Shown: piece by piece, positions 28,309 through 35,701 of the stretch
Layout of the letters: each line of letters starts with the position of its first letter
Numbering within the stretch: the first letter of the stretch is position 1
Assembly (NCBI GenBank): GCA_021781795.1
Contig: JAJXWA010000009.1
Location: 1 to 64,000 of the forward strand
Reading direction: 5' to 3'
DNA length: 64,000 nt
DNA from: Acidobacteriota bacterium
Lineage (GTDB): Bacteria; Acidobacteriota; Terriglobia; Terriglobales; Acidobacteriaceae
Translations under genes and position numbers: made by a program
The notes under the pieces: model-generated
Databases searched by the model: none
Told to the model about the DNA's origin: nothing
The model's input: the letters and a program-made list of their open reading frames with translations, nothing else

Positions 28309-28400
28309 AGCTTCGATTGTTCTAACTGCAGTCTTCACCTGCCAGATCGAATCGGCGAAGGCCACCAGCCGCGTCTGTGTTTCGAGATCCGGCAATGATT

Positions 28401-28538
28401 TCAGAACAGAGGATTCGGGCTGTTACGCAAAATCACATTCATAACAGAGCAGTTGACCGTGGCTCCGAAGATTAGTGCAAACAGGCTTGTCGCCAGGTAT
28501 TGCCCAATCACCGAATCACTCATTGACAGTGGGTACAT
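28401..28538 (-). CDS. Possible 45-residue single-pass membrane microprotein
   Basis: ATG 28538 to a stop at 28401 on the minus strand, preceded by AGAGG immediately upstream. The predicted peptide has a hydrophobic stretch (YLATSLFALIFGATVNCSVMNVIL) that would span a membrane. No family is recognised. It lies in the gap between the convergent GGDEF-EAL and ABC-ATPase genes. The ribosome site is too close to the start, so the case is weak. Confidence 0.25.
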   Translation of the reverse strand: MYPLSMSDSVIGQYLATSLFALIFGATVNCSVMNVILRNSPNPLF

Positions 28539-28593
28539 CCTCTGAAGTCGGCGAGGGTGGGCAATCCGCTGTTCGTTTTGAATGGTGCGGCAG

Positions 28594-29433
28594 TTATGCG
28601 ACGGGGAGTTCGGGGGTGGCGGCTAGCAGTTGGCGGGTGTAGGGTTCGCGGGGTGCGGCGCAGAGGGCTTCGGCTTCGCCGGTTTCGACAAGGCGGCCGT
28701 GTTGTAGGACTGCGATGCGCGTGGCGAGGTAGCGGACGAGCGGAATGGAGTGGGAGATGAAGAGATAGGTGAGGCCGTGGTCGCGCTGGAGGGTGCGGAG
28801 GAGGTTGATGATCTGCGCGCCGACGGAGACGTCGAGAGCGGAGACGGGCTCGTCGAGGATGAGCAAGCTGGGGCGCAGGGCGAGGGCGCGGGCGATGTTG
28901 ATGCGCTGGCGCTGGCCGCCGGAGAACTGGTGGGGATGGCGGTCGAGCGCGGAGGCGTCGAGGCCGACCTCGGCGAGCAGGGCGGCGGCGCGGGCGCGGC
29001 GTGCGGCGCGGCTGCGATCGACGCCGGCGGCTTCTCCGTGGATGGCGAAGGGCTCGGTGAGGATGTCGAGGATGCGCATGCGGGGGTTGAGCGCGGCGTA
29101 GGGGTCCTGGAAGACGGGCTGCATCTGGCGGCGGAGGGTGCGCATTTCGGCACGGGTGGCGCGGGCGAGATCGAGACTGTGGACGCGGATGGCGCCGGAG
29201 GTGGGCGCGACGAGGCCGAGGATCATGCGGGCGAGGGTGGTTTTGCCGGAGCCGGATTCGCCGACGAGGCCGAGGGTTTCTCCGGGAGCGATGGAAAAGG
29301 AGACGCGATCGACGACGGTGTGGTGCTCGATGCGCGTGCCGATGCGGCGCGGGTAGCTTTTGGAGACGGCATCGAGTTCGACGAGGTCTGCGGGCTGGGC
29401 CGCGCGTGCCTGGGCCATGAGTGCATGGTACAT
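28594..29433 (-). CDS. DppF/OppF-like ABC transporter ATPase (orphan)
   Basis: About 279 residues from ATG 29433 (ATG 29418 is an alternative; the frame stays open into the upstream gene but is not coding there). Walker A is GESGSGKTT, the signature is FSGGQRQRI, Walker B is LLILDEP and the switch His is in FISHS. The pattern VFQDPYAALNPRMRI is diagnostic of peptide/nickel-type ATPases (DppF/OppF/NikE), and the short C-terminus (AAPREPYTRQLLAATPELP) fits this group. No permease or binding-protein gene is adjacent, so partners must be encoded elsewhere. It starts 17 bases after the stop of the GH32 gene and is likely co-transcribed with it. Confidence 0.88.
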   Translation of the reverse strand: MYHALMAQARAAQPADLVELDAVSKSYPRRIGTRIEHHTVVDRVSFSIAPGETLGLVGESGSGKTTLARMILGLVAPTSGAIRVHSLDLARATRAEMRTLRRQMQPVFQDPYAALNPRMRILDILTEPFAIHGEAAGVDRSRAARRARAAALLAEVGLDASALDRHPHQFSGGQRQRINIARALALRPSLLILDEPVSALDVSVGAQIINLLRTLQRDHGLTYLFISHSIPLVRYLATRIAVLQHGRLVETGEAEALCAAPREPYTRQLLAATPELPVA

Positions 29434-29449
29434 GGCGGCGCGGGCGGCG

Positions 29450-30940
29450 TTAGGTGGTGAGGCGGTCGGGCGAGATGGGCTTAAGCGGCCACTGCGTGAA
29501 GCTGCCGGAGCCGGCGGCGTCGAGCGTGACTTCGAGGATGGTGACGCCGGGGCGGACGGCATAGCAGCGCGAGGTGAGGACAGCGGTGTCGCCGAGGAAG
29601 GTCTCGAGGACGGAGCCATCGAGGAAGAGATGGACGGATGCGGTGTGCGCGGGGAGCGGGAAGGTGCGGCCGTTGCACTGGCCGGTGGCGGCGCGGAGAT
29701 CGAGGCGCATCTCCCACGTGGGCTGGTTCGCGACAAGCAGGCGGACGGTGGCGCTCTGCGTGGATGGAATGAGCGTGAGCGCGAGTTCCTGCTGGAGCGC
29801 GGCGATGGGAAGCGATTGTGCGCCGGGCTTGAGCGTGCCGTGTGTGGGCTGGCCGCGGAGGGATTCAGCTTCGCGGGCAGGGCGCATGGTGAGCTCGCCC
29901 TGCGCGTTGACGCCGAGGACGCGGGGCAGGGCTATGCAGCCGGCCCAACCTGCGGCGGCGTATTCGGCCTGCGGGCGCGTCTCCTGCACCCAGCCCCACT
30001 GGATGCGGCGGCCGTCGGGCGCGAGGAAGCTTTTGGGCGCGTAGAAGGCGCCGTGGTCGACGATGCCGTTGCGGCGCGGCGTGTAGAGATGGGTGTGCGG
30101 GTCGTAGTCGCCGGTGGTCCAGAAGACCTTGTTCTCGGTGGAATAGAGCAGGCAGTGGTGGCCATCGAGGAGGAAGAAGTCGGGGCACTCCCACATCTCG
30201 CCGCTGTCGCAGGGATTGGCGGCGACGAGGCCGTCGGGCCGGCCCCAGCACATGGGGTGGAAGTAGTCCCAGTGGCAGAGATCCTGCGAACGGTAGAGAA
30301 GGACGCAGCCGCCGCGCCCGCGCTGGCCGGAGCCGATGGCGAGATACCAGCCGTCGCTCTCCTGCCAGAGACAGGGATCGCGGAAGCCTGTGACGTGGAT
30401 GTCTGGCGGTGGCGTGGCGAGGACAGGCTGGGCGCGCTTCGTCCAGTGGAGGAGCTGGTCGTCGCCTGCGGTGGCGAGGAGCTGCGTTTCGCGGAGCTTG
30501 TCATTGCCATCGCGAATGGTGGCCTGGTCGCGTGGGGCATTCTGCACGCCGGTGTATAGGATGGTGGGGACACCGTTGTAGACGACGGCCGAGCCAGAGA
30601 AGCAGCCCTCACTGTCGGGTCCGCCGGGCGTGGGCGCGAGGGCGATGGGCTGGTGACGCCAGTGGATCATGTCGGCGCTGATGGCGTGACCCCAGTGCAT
30701 GTCTCCCCAGACGGCGGCGCGGGGATTGAGCTGGTAGAAGAGGTGGTAGTTGCCCTTCCAGAAGATGGGGCCGTTGGGGTCGTTCATCCAATTGTGCGGC
30801 GCGAGGAAGTGGCAGGCGGGACGGAGCGGGTCGCTGGCAATGGCCGCGACGGAAGGGGATTGCGCACGGGCGCTGCGGAGTGAGGCGGCGGCAGTGGTGG
30901 ATGCGAGCAGGCTGAGGAAGCGGCGGCGCTTCATGCGCAT
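29450..30940 (-). CDS. GH32 fructan hydrolase (levanase/invertase type) with Tat signal
   Basis: A 496-residue exported fructosidase. The twin-arginine leader is KRRRFLSLLAS. The five-bladed propeller holds the GH32 triad: nucleophile Asp54 in WMNDPNG, transition-state Asp188 in FRDP and acid/base Glu251 in WECPDFF. The C-terminal beta-sandwich runs from about 350. The enzyme would cleave beta-fructosides such as sucrose, inulin or levan outside the cytoplasm. Start ATG 30940 is chosen because GGAGGG lies eight bases upstream; the open frame to 31078 has no signal for translation. It precedes the DppF-like gene and follows queE on the same strand after a gap of about 90 bases. Confidence 0.92.
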   Translation of the reverse strand: MRMKRRRFLSLLASTTAAASLRSARAQSPSVAAIASDPLRPACHFLAPHNWMNDPNGPIFWKGNYHLFYQLNPRAAVWGDMHWGHAISADMIHWRHQPIALAPTPGGPDSEGCFSGSAVVYNGVPTILYTGVQNAPRDQATIRDGNDKLRETQLLATAGDDQLLHWTKRAQPVLATPPPDIHVTGFRDPCLWQESDGWYLAIGSGQRGRGGCVLLYRSQDLCHWDYFHPMCWGRPDGLVAANPCDSGEMWECPDFFLLDGHHCLLYSTENKVFWTTGDYDPHTHLYTPRRNGIVDHGAFYAPKSFLAPDGRRIQWGWVQETRPQAEYAAAGWAGCIALPRVLGVNAQGELTMRPAREAESLRGQPTHGTLKPGAQSLPIAALQQELALTLIPSTQSATVRLLVANQPTWEMRLDLRAATGQCNGRTFPLPAHTASVHLFLDGSVLETFLGDTAVLTSRCYAVRPGVTILEVTLDAAGSGSFTQWPLKPISPDRLTT

Positions 30941-31032
30941 GAGGGAGTCCCTCCGGGGTACGAGTGCGGTGCGACTCTTCATGCTGCCACGGGGAGTGGG
31001 GCTTCGCCAAGGTGGTGGCGCGAGTGAGGCCC

Positions 31033-31671
31033 TTATCGGATGCCGACGAGTTTGTGGGTCTGCACGCTCAGTCGCCACTGCGGGTGAAGCATGCAGTAAC
31101 GGATGGCTTGTTCCGTGTTGGCCTTGAGATCGGGGCCGTCCATGGGCTGCAGGAAGAAGTGGCGGAAGGCGAGGCGCTCGAAAGCTTCTGGGGTGGCGTC
31201 GCTTTGCGGGAAGACCAGCTTGAGCTCGTCGCCGGTGGTCTGGACGAGAGTGGCGCCGCCTTTGGGGCTGACGCAGATCCAGTCGAGGCCGGCGGGGGCG
31301 GCAAGGGTGCCGTTGGTCTCGACGGCGATTTCGAAGGTGCGTTCATGCAGAGCGTCGATGAGAGCGGCGTCGAGTTGCAGAAGCGGCTCGCCGCCGGTGA
31401 GGACGACGAATCGCTTACCCTCGGGCGAGGCGGCGTGCCAGGCGTGGGCGATGCGATCGGCGAGAGAGGATGCGGTGTCGAACTTGCCACCGTCGGGATC
31501 GGTGGTGCCGACGAAATCGGTGTCGCAGAATTTGCAGATCGCGCTGGTACGATCTTCTTCGCGGCCGGACCAGAGATTGCAGCCGGCGAAGCGGCAGAAG
31601 ACGGCGGCGCGGCCGGCCTGCGCGCCTTCGCCCTGCAGGGTGTAGAAGATCTCCTTGACGGCGTAGCTCAT
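31033..31671 (-). CDS. queE: 7-carboxy-7-deazaguanine synthase
   Basis: A 212-residue radical SAM enzyme converting 6-carboxytetrahydropterin to CDG for queuosine and preQ0. The cluster motif is the expanded QueE form [17 protein letters not shown]...CKFCDTDF, in which a 14-residue insert separates the first Cys pair from the CxxC. TLQGEG near the start, LTGGEPLLQ and VSPKGG are typical. ATG 31671 overlaps the queC stop (ATGA), so the pair is translationally coupled. Confidence 0.95.
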   Translation of the reverse strand: MSYAVKEIFYTLQGEGAQAGRAAVFCRFAGCNLWSGREEDRTSAICKFCDTDFVGTTDPDGGKFDTASSLADRIAHAWHAASPEGKRFVVLTGGEPLLQLDAALIDALHERTFEIAVETNGTLAAPAGLDWICVSPKGGATLVQTTGDELKLVFPQSDATPEAFERLAFRHFFLQPMDGPDLKANTEQAIRYCMLHPQWRLSVQTHKLVGIR

Positions 31672-32390
31672 GGCTGCGCCTCGCGCGGCGCGTTCGAGTA
31701 GCGCAGTGGATCGGCGAGGGCGTTTTCGCGGAAGCCCTTCTGGCGCAGCAGGCAGGAGTCGCATGCGCCGCAGGGCTGGCCCGAGGGCGAGGGGTCGTAG
31801 CAACTGCTGGTGAGGCTGTAGTCGACGCCGAGCTCAATGCCTTTGCGGATGATTTCGCCTTTGGTGAGGGAGATGAGCGGCGTGTGGACCTTGAGCTGCT
31901 GATGGCCTTCGACCCCAGCTTTGGTAGCGAGATTGGCGAGCTTCTCGAAGGCGTGAATGAATTCGGGCCGGCAGTCGGGATAGCCGCTGTAGTCGAGGGC
32001 GTTGACGCCGATGAAGATGTCGCTGGATCCGAGCACCTCAGCCCACGCTAGCGCGAAGGAGAGGAAGATGGTGTTGCGCGCGGGCACGTAGGTGATGGGG
32101 ATGTGCCCGGACATTTCGTTGAGCGAGCGGCCTTTGGGCACGTCGATGTCGGCGGTGAGCGCGGAGCCACCGAAGACGCGGAGATCAATCTGCGCTATGC
32201 GGTGCTCGCGTGCGTGAAGGCTAGCGGCTACTTTGCGCGCGCACTCCAGTTCCCAGGAGTGACGCTGGCCGTAGGCGAACGAAAGCGCGTAGGTTTCGTA
32301 TCCTGCGGCGGCCGCCATGGCGAGCACGGTGGCGGAGTCGAGGCCGCCGCTGAGCAGGACCACGGCTTTCTGGGCGGGGCTTTGCGTCAT
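31668..32390 (-). CDS. queC: 7-cyano-7-deazaguanine synthase
   Basis: A 240-residue ATP-dependent ligase that makes preQ0 from CDG and ammonia. The PP-loop is SGGLDS (residues 14-19). The C-terminal zinc site is formed by [19 protein letters not shown] (four Cys). It acts in the cytoplasm, directly before queE in the pathway order CDG to preQ0. queD and queF are not in this window. It starts at ATG 32390, divergent from the ArsR operon. Confidence 0.95.
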   Translation of the reverse strand: MTQSPAQKAVVLLSGGLDSATVLAMAAAAGYETYALSFAYGQRHSWELECARKVAASLHAREHRIAQIDLRVFGGSALTADIDVPKGRSLNEMSGHIPITYVPARNTIFLSFALAWAEVLGSSDIFIGVNALDYSGYPDCRPEFIHAFEKLANLATKAGVEGHQQLKVHTPLISLTKGEIIRKGIELGVDYSLTSSCYDPSPSGQPCGACDSCLLRQKGFRENALADPLRYSNAPREAQP

Positions 32391-32503
32391 GCTTTCCTTT
32401 CACTCGAATGATCCGATGCGCGGACGGGCGGCAACGGGGCCTGTACTTAGACTACCGAAACTTTGCGTGGGGCGCAGCGAAGGACATGGTGATGCGGGCA
32501 GTT

Positions 32504-32550
32504 GCGCCCTCCCACCCTTGCGCGATGAGGCCTGCGCAAGGATGGGGCGC
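32504..32550. repeat. Palindromic repeat, copy 1 (REP-like)
   Basis: CCTTGCGC (32516-32523) pairs with GCGCAAGG (32534-32541) around a 10-base loop. The stem is extended by CCCA/TGGG after a single C-A mismatch and by an outer GCGCC/GGCGC. It is closely similar to the element at 34291-34350, and its core is shared with 47014-47058. It lies between the divergent queC and arsR genes. Confidence 0.75.
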
Positions 32551-32581
32551 CCGGGATTGGGGAAGCAGAGACGTTTTTCTC

Positions 32582-32610
32582 TTGACAAACCATAACTGTA
32601 TGGTTATGGT
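32582..32610 (+). promoter_or_regulatory. arsR-family promoter with an overlapping palindromic operator
   Basis: The -35 is TTGACA (32582-32587), the spacer is 17 bases and the -10 is TATGGT (32605-32610). A perfect inverted repeat ACCATAAC (32589-32596) and GTTATGGT (32603-32610) fills the spacer and covers the -10. A bound repressor would block RNA polymerase, which suggests autoregulation. Confidence 0.65.
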
Positions 32611-32617
32611 TTTGCGC

Positions 32618-32944
32618 ATGAGACGCGTCAATGCCAATCCGGTGTTTCGGGCGCTTGCCGATCCGACGCGGAGGGCCATCTTCGAGGAACTGTCGCGGCG
32701 AGGCGAGCAGACCGTGCACGCGTTGACGCGGTATGCAGGCGTGTCGCAGCCCGCGGTCTCGAAGCATCTGACGGTGCTGAAGCGGGCGAAGCTGGTGCGG
32801 CATCGTCGCGAGGGACGCGAGACGCACTATCGCGCGCAGCCCGATGCGCTGGCACCGATGGTGGACTGGCTCGAACACTACGGCGCGTTCTGGCGCGACC
32901 GATTTGACCGGCTTGAAGCTCTTCTGGAAAGGATGGAACCATGA
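32618..32944 (+). CDS. ArsR/SmtB-family winged-helix repressor
   Basis: A 108-residue regulator: FRALADPTRRAIFEELSRRGEQTVHAL, then the recognition region GVSQPAVSKHLTVLKRAKLV and the wing (RHRREGRETHYRA). No metal-binding Cys motif is present, so it belongs to the SRPBCC-linked ArsR type rather than the metal sensors. ATG 32618 lies eight bases after the end of the -10 box, leaving no room for a ribosome site, so the transcript may be leaderless. The stop overlaps the next ATG by four bases. It heads an operon with AHSA1-, DoxX- and DUF1801-type genes. Confidence 0.92.
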   Translation: MRRVNANPVFRALADPTRRAIFEELSRRGEQTVHALTRYAGVSQPAVSKHLTVLKRAKLVRHRREGRETHYRAQPDALAPMVDWLEHYGAFWRDRFDRLEALLERMEP

Positions 32945-33378
32945 GCAACTCGGCGGAGTGTCCCAGGAGCCTGGTGATTGAAAGGGAGTTCGCGCACGCG
33001 CCGGAAAAGCTGTGGCGCGCCCTCACAGAGAGCCCGCTGCTGGCGCAGTGGATGATGAAGAACGACTTTGAGCCGGTGGTGGGACGGAGGTTTCAGTTCC
33101 GGGCCGATCCCATGCCGAGCTGGAACGGGATTGTGGACTGCGAGGTGCAGATCGTCGAGCCATTGCGGCGCCTGTCGTATAGCTGGGGTGTGGGCGGAAA
33201 TGAATCGGGGCTGCAGTGGATGGTGGTGTGGACGCTGACTCCGACGGGGGGCGGCACGCACGTTCGGATGGAGCAGTCCGGCTTCCGGCCCGATCAGATG
33301 GCAGCGTACCAGGGCGCGCAATACGGTTGGCAGAGATTCATCGGCAAGATGGAGAGTGTGATTGGAGGGTTAGAGTGA
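32941..33378 (+). CDS. AHSA1/SRPBCC-family protein
   Basis: A 145-residue START-like protein of the AHSA1 group: LVIEREFAHAPEKLWRALTESPLLAQWMM at the start, then VGRRFQFRADP and TPTGGGTHVRMEQSGF. The fold has a hydrophobic cavity for a ligand; the true function is unknown. ArsR plus AHSA1 pairs are common in soil bacteria. Start ATG 32941 overlaps arsR, and the end overlaps the DoxX-like gene, so the three are translationally coupled. Confidence 0.9.
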   Translation: MSNSAECPRSLVIEREFAHAPEKLWRALTESPLLAQWMMKNDFEPVVGRRFQFRADPMPSWNGIVDCEVQIVEPLRRLSYSWGVGGNESGLQWMVVWTLTPTGGGTHVRMEQSGFRPDQMAAYQGAQYGWQRFIGKMESVIGGLE

Positions 33379-33809
33379 CGATGAGAGCAAAATCCGTTGT
33401 TTATTGGACGATGACGGTGCTGGTCGCCCTGCCGATGGGCAGTGGCGGCGTCTCGCAGGTTGTGCAGTACATGGGCAATCCGCATGGAGTGGTGCCCGTG
33501 CTTCGATACCCGATGTACTTCTTCGCCATTCTCGGCGTGTGGAAGGCGCTGGGAGCGATTGCGATTCTTGTGCCGGGCTACCCGCGGCTGAAGGAATGGG
33601 CGTATGCCGGGATCTTCTTCGACGTGACAGGCGCGGCCGTGTCGTGCGCCATGTCGGGCGATTCTGGCGCGTATGCGTTTCACGTGATAGCTCCGCTCAT
33701 CATCACCGGCTTTACTGTGACGTCATGGGCGTTGCGACCGCCGAGCCGGACCCTCGGCGTGCTCTTTGCTGAGAAGGGCGTTGCTTCAGCATCCACGCAG
33801 GAAGCTTGA
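33375..33809 (+). CDS. DoxX-like four-helix membrane protein
   Basis: A 144-residue protein with four predicted transmembrane helices (VYWTMTVLVALPMG; YFFAILGVWKALGAIAIL; WAYAGIFFDVTGAAVSC; YAFHVIAPLIITGFTVTSWAL). LKEWAYAGIFFD is typical of the DoxX-like (DUF417/DoxX_2) group. GTG 33375 overlaps the AHSA1 stop (GTGA); ATG 33381 is possible. Function is unknown, though DoxX proteins have been linked to redox or thiol stress. Confidence 0.88.
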   Translation: MTMRAKSVVYWTMTVLVALPMGSGGVSQVVQYMGNPHGVVPVLRYPMYFFAILGVWKALGAIAILVPGYPRLKEWAYAGIFFDVTGAAVSCAMSGDSGAYAFHVIAPLIITGFTVTSWALRPPSRTLGVLFAEKGVASASTQEA

Positions 33810-33812
33810 CCA

Positions 33813-34247
33813 ATGGCGGAGATGCGAGCAGAAAAGAAAAAAGCGCGCGGCAGCACGACCGCGACGACGATGAGCCGGGCTGCGACCCGGGCCACGAAAG
33901 AAGCCGCAAAGAAGGCTGACGACGAAGCCGCGGTAGTAGCGAACATCGCCGCGATGCCGGTGCAGGATCGCAGGCTGGCCGAGCGGCTGCACGCAATCGT
34001 CCATGCAAGCGCGCCGGTGCTTGATGCGAGGCTCTGGTATGGGATGCCTGCGTATGCAAAGGACAGCAAGATCGTCTGCTTCTTTCAGAGCGCATGGAGA
34101 TTTAAGACGCGCTACGCGACAGTTGGTTTTATGCATGCGGCGAACCTGGACGATGGTGCGATGTGGCCGACTGCGTTTGCGCTGACGGAGTTGAACGCTG
34201 CGGAAGAGGCGCGGATCGGCGCGCTGGTGAAGAAGGCGGTGCGCTGA
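33813..34247 (+). CDS. DUF1801-family protein
   Basis: A 144-residue cytoplasmic protein. The first 45 residues are Lys/Ala/Thr-rich and probably disordered. The DUF1801 core follows ([38 protein letters not shown]), with the family's WYGMPAY motif. Frataxin-like fold members such as YdhG are called iron chaperones, but that role is not firm. It is the last gene of the arsR operon, four bases after the DoxX-like gene. Confidence 0.85.
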   Translation: MAEMRAEKKKARGSTTATTMSRAATRATKEAAKKADDEAAVVANIAAMPVQDRRLAERLHAIVHASAPVLDARLWYGMPAYAKDSKIVCFFQSAWRFKTRYATVGFMHAANLDDGAMWPTAFALTELNAAEEARIGALVKKAVR

Positions 34248-34290
34248 GGGAGCGATGGCGAGAGCCGGAAGCGAGGACTGTGTGGACGTG

Positions 34291-34350
34291 GGCAGTTGTG
34301 CTCTCCCACCTTTGCGCGATGAAGCGTTCGCAAGGGTGAGGCACCCGACT
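34291..34350. repeat. Palindromic repeat, copy 2 (REP-like)
   Basis: The stem is CCTTTGCG (34309-34316) with CGCAAGGG (34329-34336), including one G-T wobble. It shares with copy 1 the flanking GGGCAGTTG, CTCCCACC and GCGCGATGA segments. It lies between the convergent DUF1801 and SDR genes. Confidence 0.75.
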
Positions 34351-34371
34351 GCCTCCGGATTTTGTGATGGT

Positions 34372-35103
34372 TCAGGGCTTCTGGGTAGGGCGCATCTGGA
34401 CTTCACTGATGAAGCACTGTGGCGGTTGTGTGACGAGCGTTGCGACGACAGAAGCGATGTCGTCGGGCTGGAGTTTCTTCTTCGGGTCCTTCCCGGAAGC
34501 AGAGCCACGACCGGCGTGGTCGCTGAAGTCGGTGTTGATGGAGCCGGGCGCGATGACGCTGACGCGGATGTTGTACTCACGCAGCTCTTCAGCAATTGAG
34601 TAGGTGAGGCCGTTCAGGCCCCATTTGGTGGCGGCGTAGGCGGCGCCTTTGGGGAGCGGATTGCGGCCAGCCAGAGAAGAGATATTGATGATGTGGCCGG
34701 AGCGCGCAGCGATCATGAGAGGCGCGAGGGCGCGGATCATCAGGTAAGGGCCGCGCAGGTTGGTCGCGAAGAGGCGGTCCCACTCGCCGGGCGTGACTTC
34801 GTGCAGGGGTTTTCCCTCGAGGCCAATTCCAGCGTTGTTTACCAGGATGTCGCAGCGCTGCTGCTCGCGGGCGACGGCTTCTCCCAATGCGGTGACGGCT
34901 GTGGCATCCATGAGATCGCAGAGGTGGACGGAGGCGCTGCCGCCGGCTTCAACGATGCGGTCGTGTACGCGGTTGAGCTGGTCGACGCTGCGGGCGACGA
35001 GAACGACGTGTGCGCCCATCGCGGCGAGACGGCGCGCGATGGCCTCGCCTGCGCCGCGCGCGGCTCCGGTGACGACGGCGACCTGTGATTCCAGTGGCGG
35101 CAT
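34372..35103 (-). CDS. Short-chain dehydrogenase/reductase
   Basis: A 243-residue classical SDR. The cofactor glycine motif is TGAARGAGEAIA (about 12-23), followed by NNAG at the expected place. The catalytic segment has Ser in INISSLAG and the YxxxK motif in AAYAATKWG. It uses NAD(P)H, and the closest general type is 3-ketoacyl-ACP reductase or glucose dehydrogenase-like; the substrate is unknown. ATG 35103 is preferred because GAGAGGT sits six bases upstream. The frame stays open to 35211 without support. Confidence 0.9.
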   Translation of the reverse strand: MPPLESQVAVVTGAARGAGEAIARRLAAMGAHVVLVARSVDQLNRVHDRIVEAGGSASVHLCDLMDATAVTALGEAVAREQQRCDILVNNAGIGLEGKPLHEVTPGEWDRLFATNLRGPYLMIRALAPLMIAARSGHIINISSLAGRNPLPKGAAYAATKWGLNGLTYSIAEELREYNIRVSVIAPGSINTDFSDHAGRGSASGKDPKKKLQPDDIASVVATLVTQPPQCFISEVQMRPTQKP

Positions 35104-35356
35104 GACGGACCTCTCAATACGGGACTTGATTTTGTAGCTTTCCCCTATCATTTTCCACCCTGCCTCGCGTGTATGCAGGCTAACGACTCTACAGAAAGCA
35201 AGACTGCGCATGGAAAGGTGCGGAGTGAGCGCAACAAGTGGCAGAGATGCGGGTTGAAGAGGACATCCGAAACACCAGGAGCATATCGAATCTGCGCGAG
35301 GGATGCAGAGGATGCGTGCAGGGTGTGGGAAGAGAAATGAAGTGAGAGGTCAGAGG

Positions 35357-35692
35357 ATGCGTCGAGTTCTTTTGTTTGCGGCGGTTGCCGCATGTGCTTT
35401 GGCGGTGGGATGTGGGCATCCGCAGCCAGTGGTGTATGCAGCGCCCCCGCCGCCCCCTCCTCCGCCGGCGGTCTTCAGCGAAGTGGCGCGGCAGGCATAT
35501 CACGCGGGTGTGGAAGCGGCACGGCGCGACCTGGCAGCGGGGCTGCGTCCAAATGCTGGGCGGCATCCTTACTTCCGCAATCCTCCCGTCGCGCCGGAGC
35601 TTTGGGGAGATTATCAGCATGGCTTCCGCGCTGGTTATCGCACGATGTACCGTGCGGCGACGGCTCCACCACCACCACCGCCGGGATATTGA
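35357..35692 (+). CDS. Small Pro/Tyr-rich lipoprotein of unknown function
   Basis: A 111-residue protein with a lipoprotein signal (VAACALAVGC). Two proline runs flank a middle section of helical and aromatic residues (VARQAYHAGVEAARRDLAAG ... DYQHGFRAGYRTMYRA). The repeated Y-H-x-G-x-x-x-A-x-R pattern occurs twice. No function can be named. Start ATG 35357 follows GAGAGG (35344-35349) by seven bases. It converges with the GH29 gene. Confidence 0.75.
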   Translation: MRRVLLFAAVAACALAVGCGHPQPVVYAAPPPPPPPPAVFSEVARQAYHAGVEAARRDLAAGLRPNAGRHPYFRNPPVAPELWGDYQHGFRAGYRTMYRAATAPPPPPPGY

Positions 35693-35701
35693 GACGCCGG
35701 A

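Noticed and set aside
29360..30559. Plus-strand open frame of 399 residues opposite the GH32 gene
   Set aside because: Shadow frame with no motif; GH32 catalytic residues are all on the other strand.
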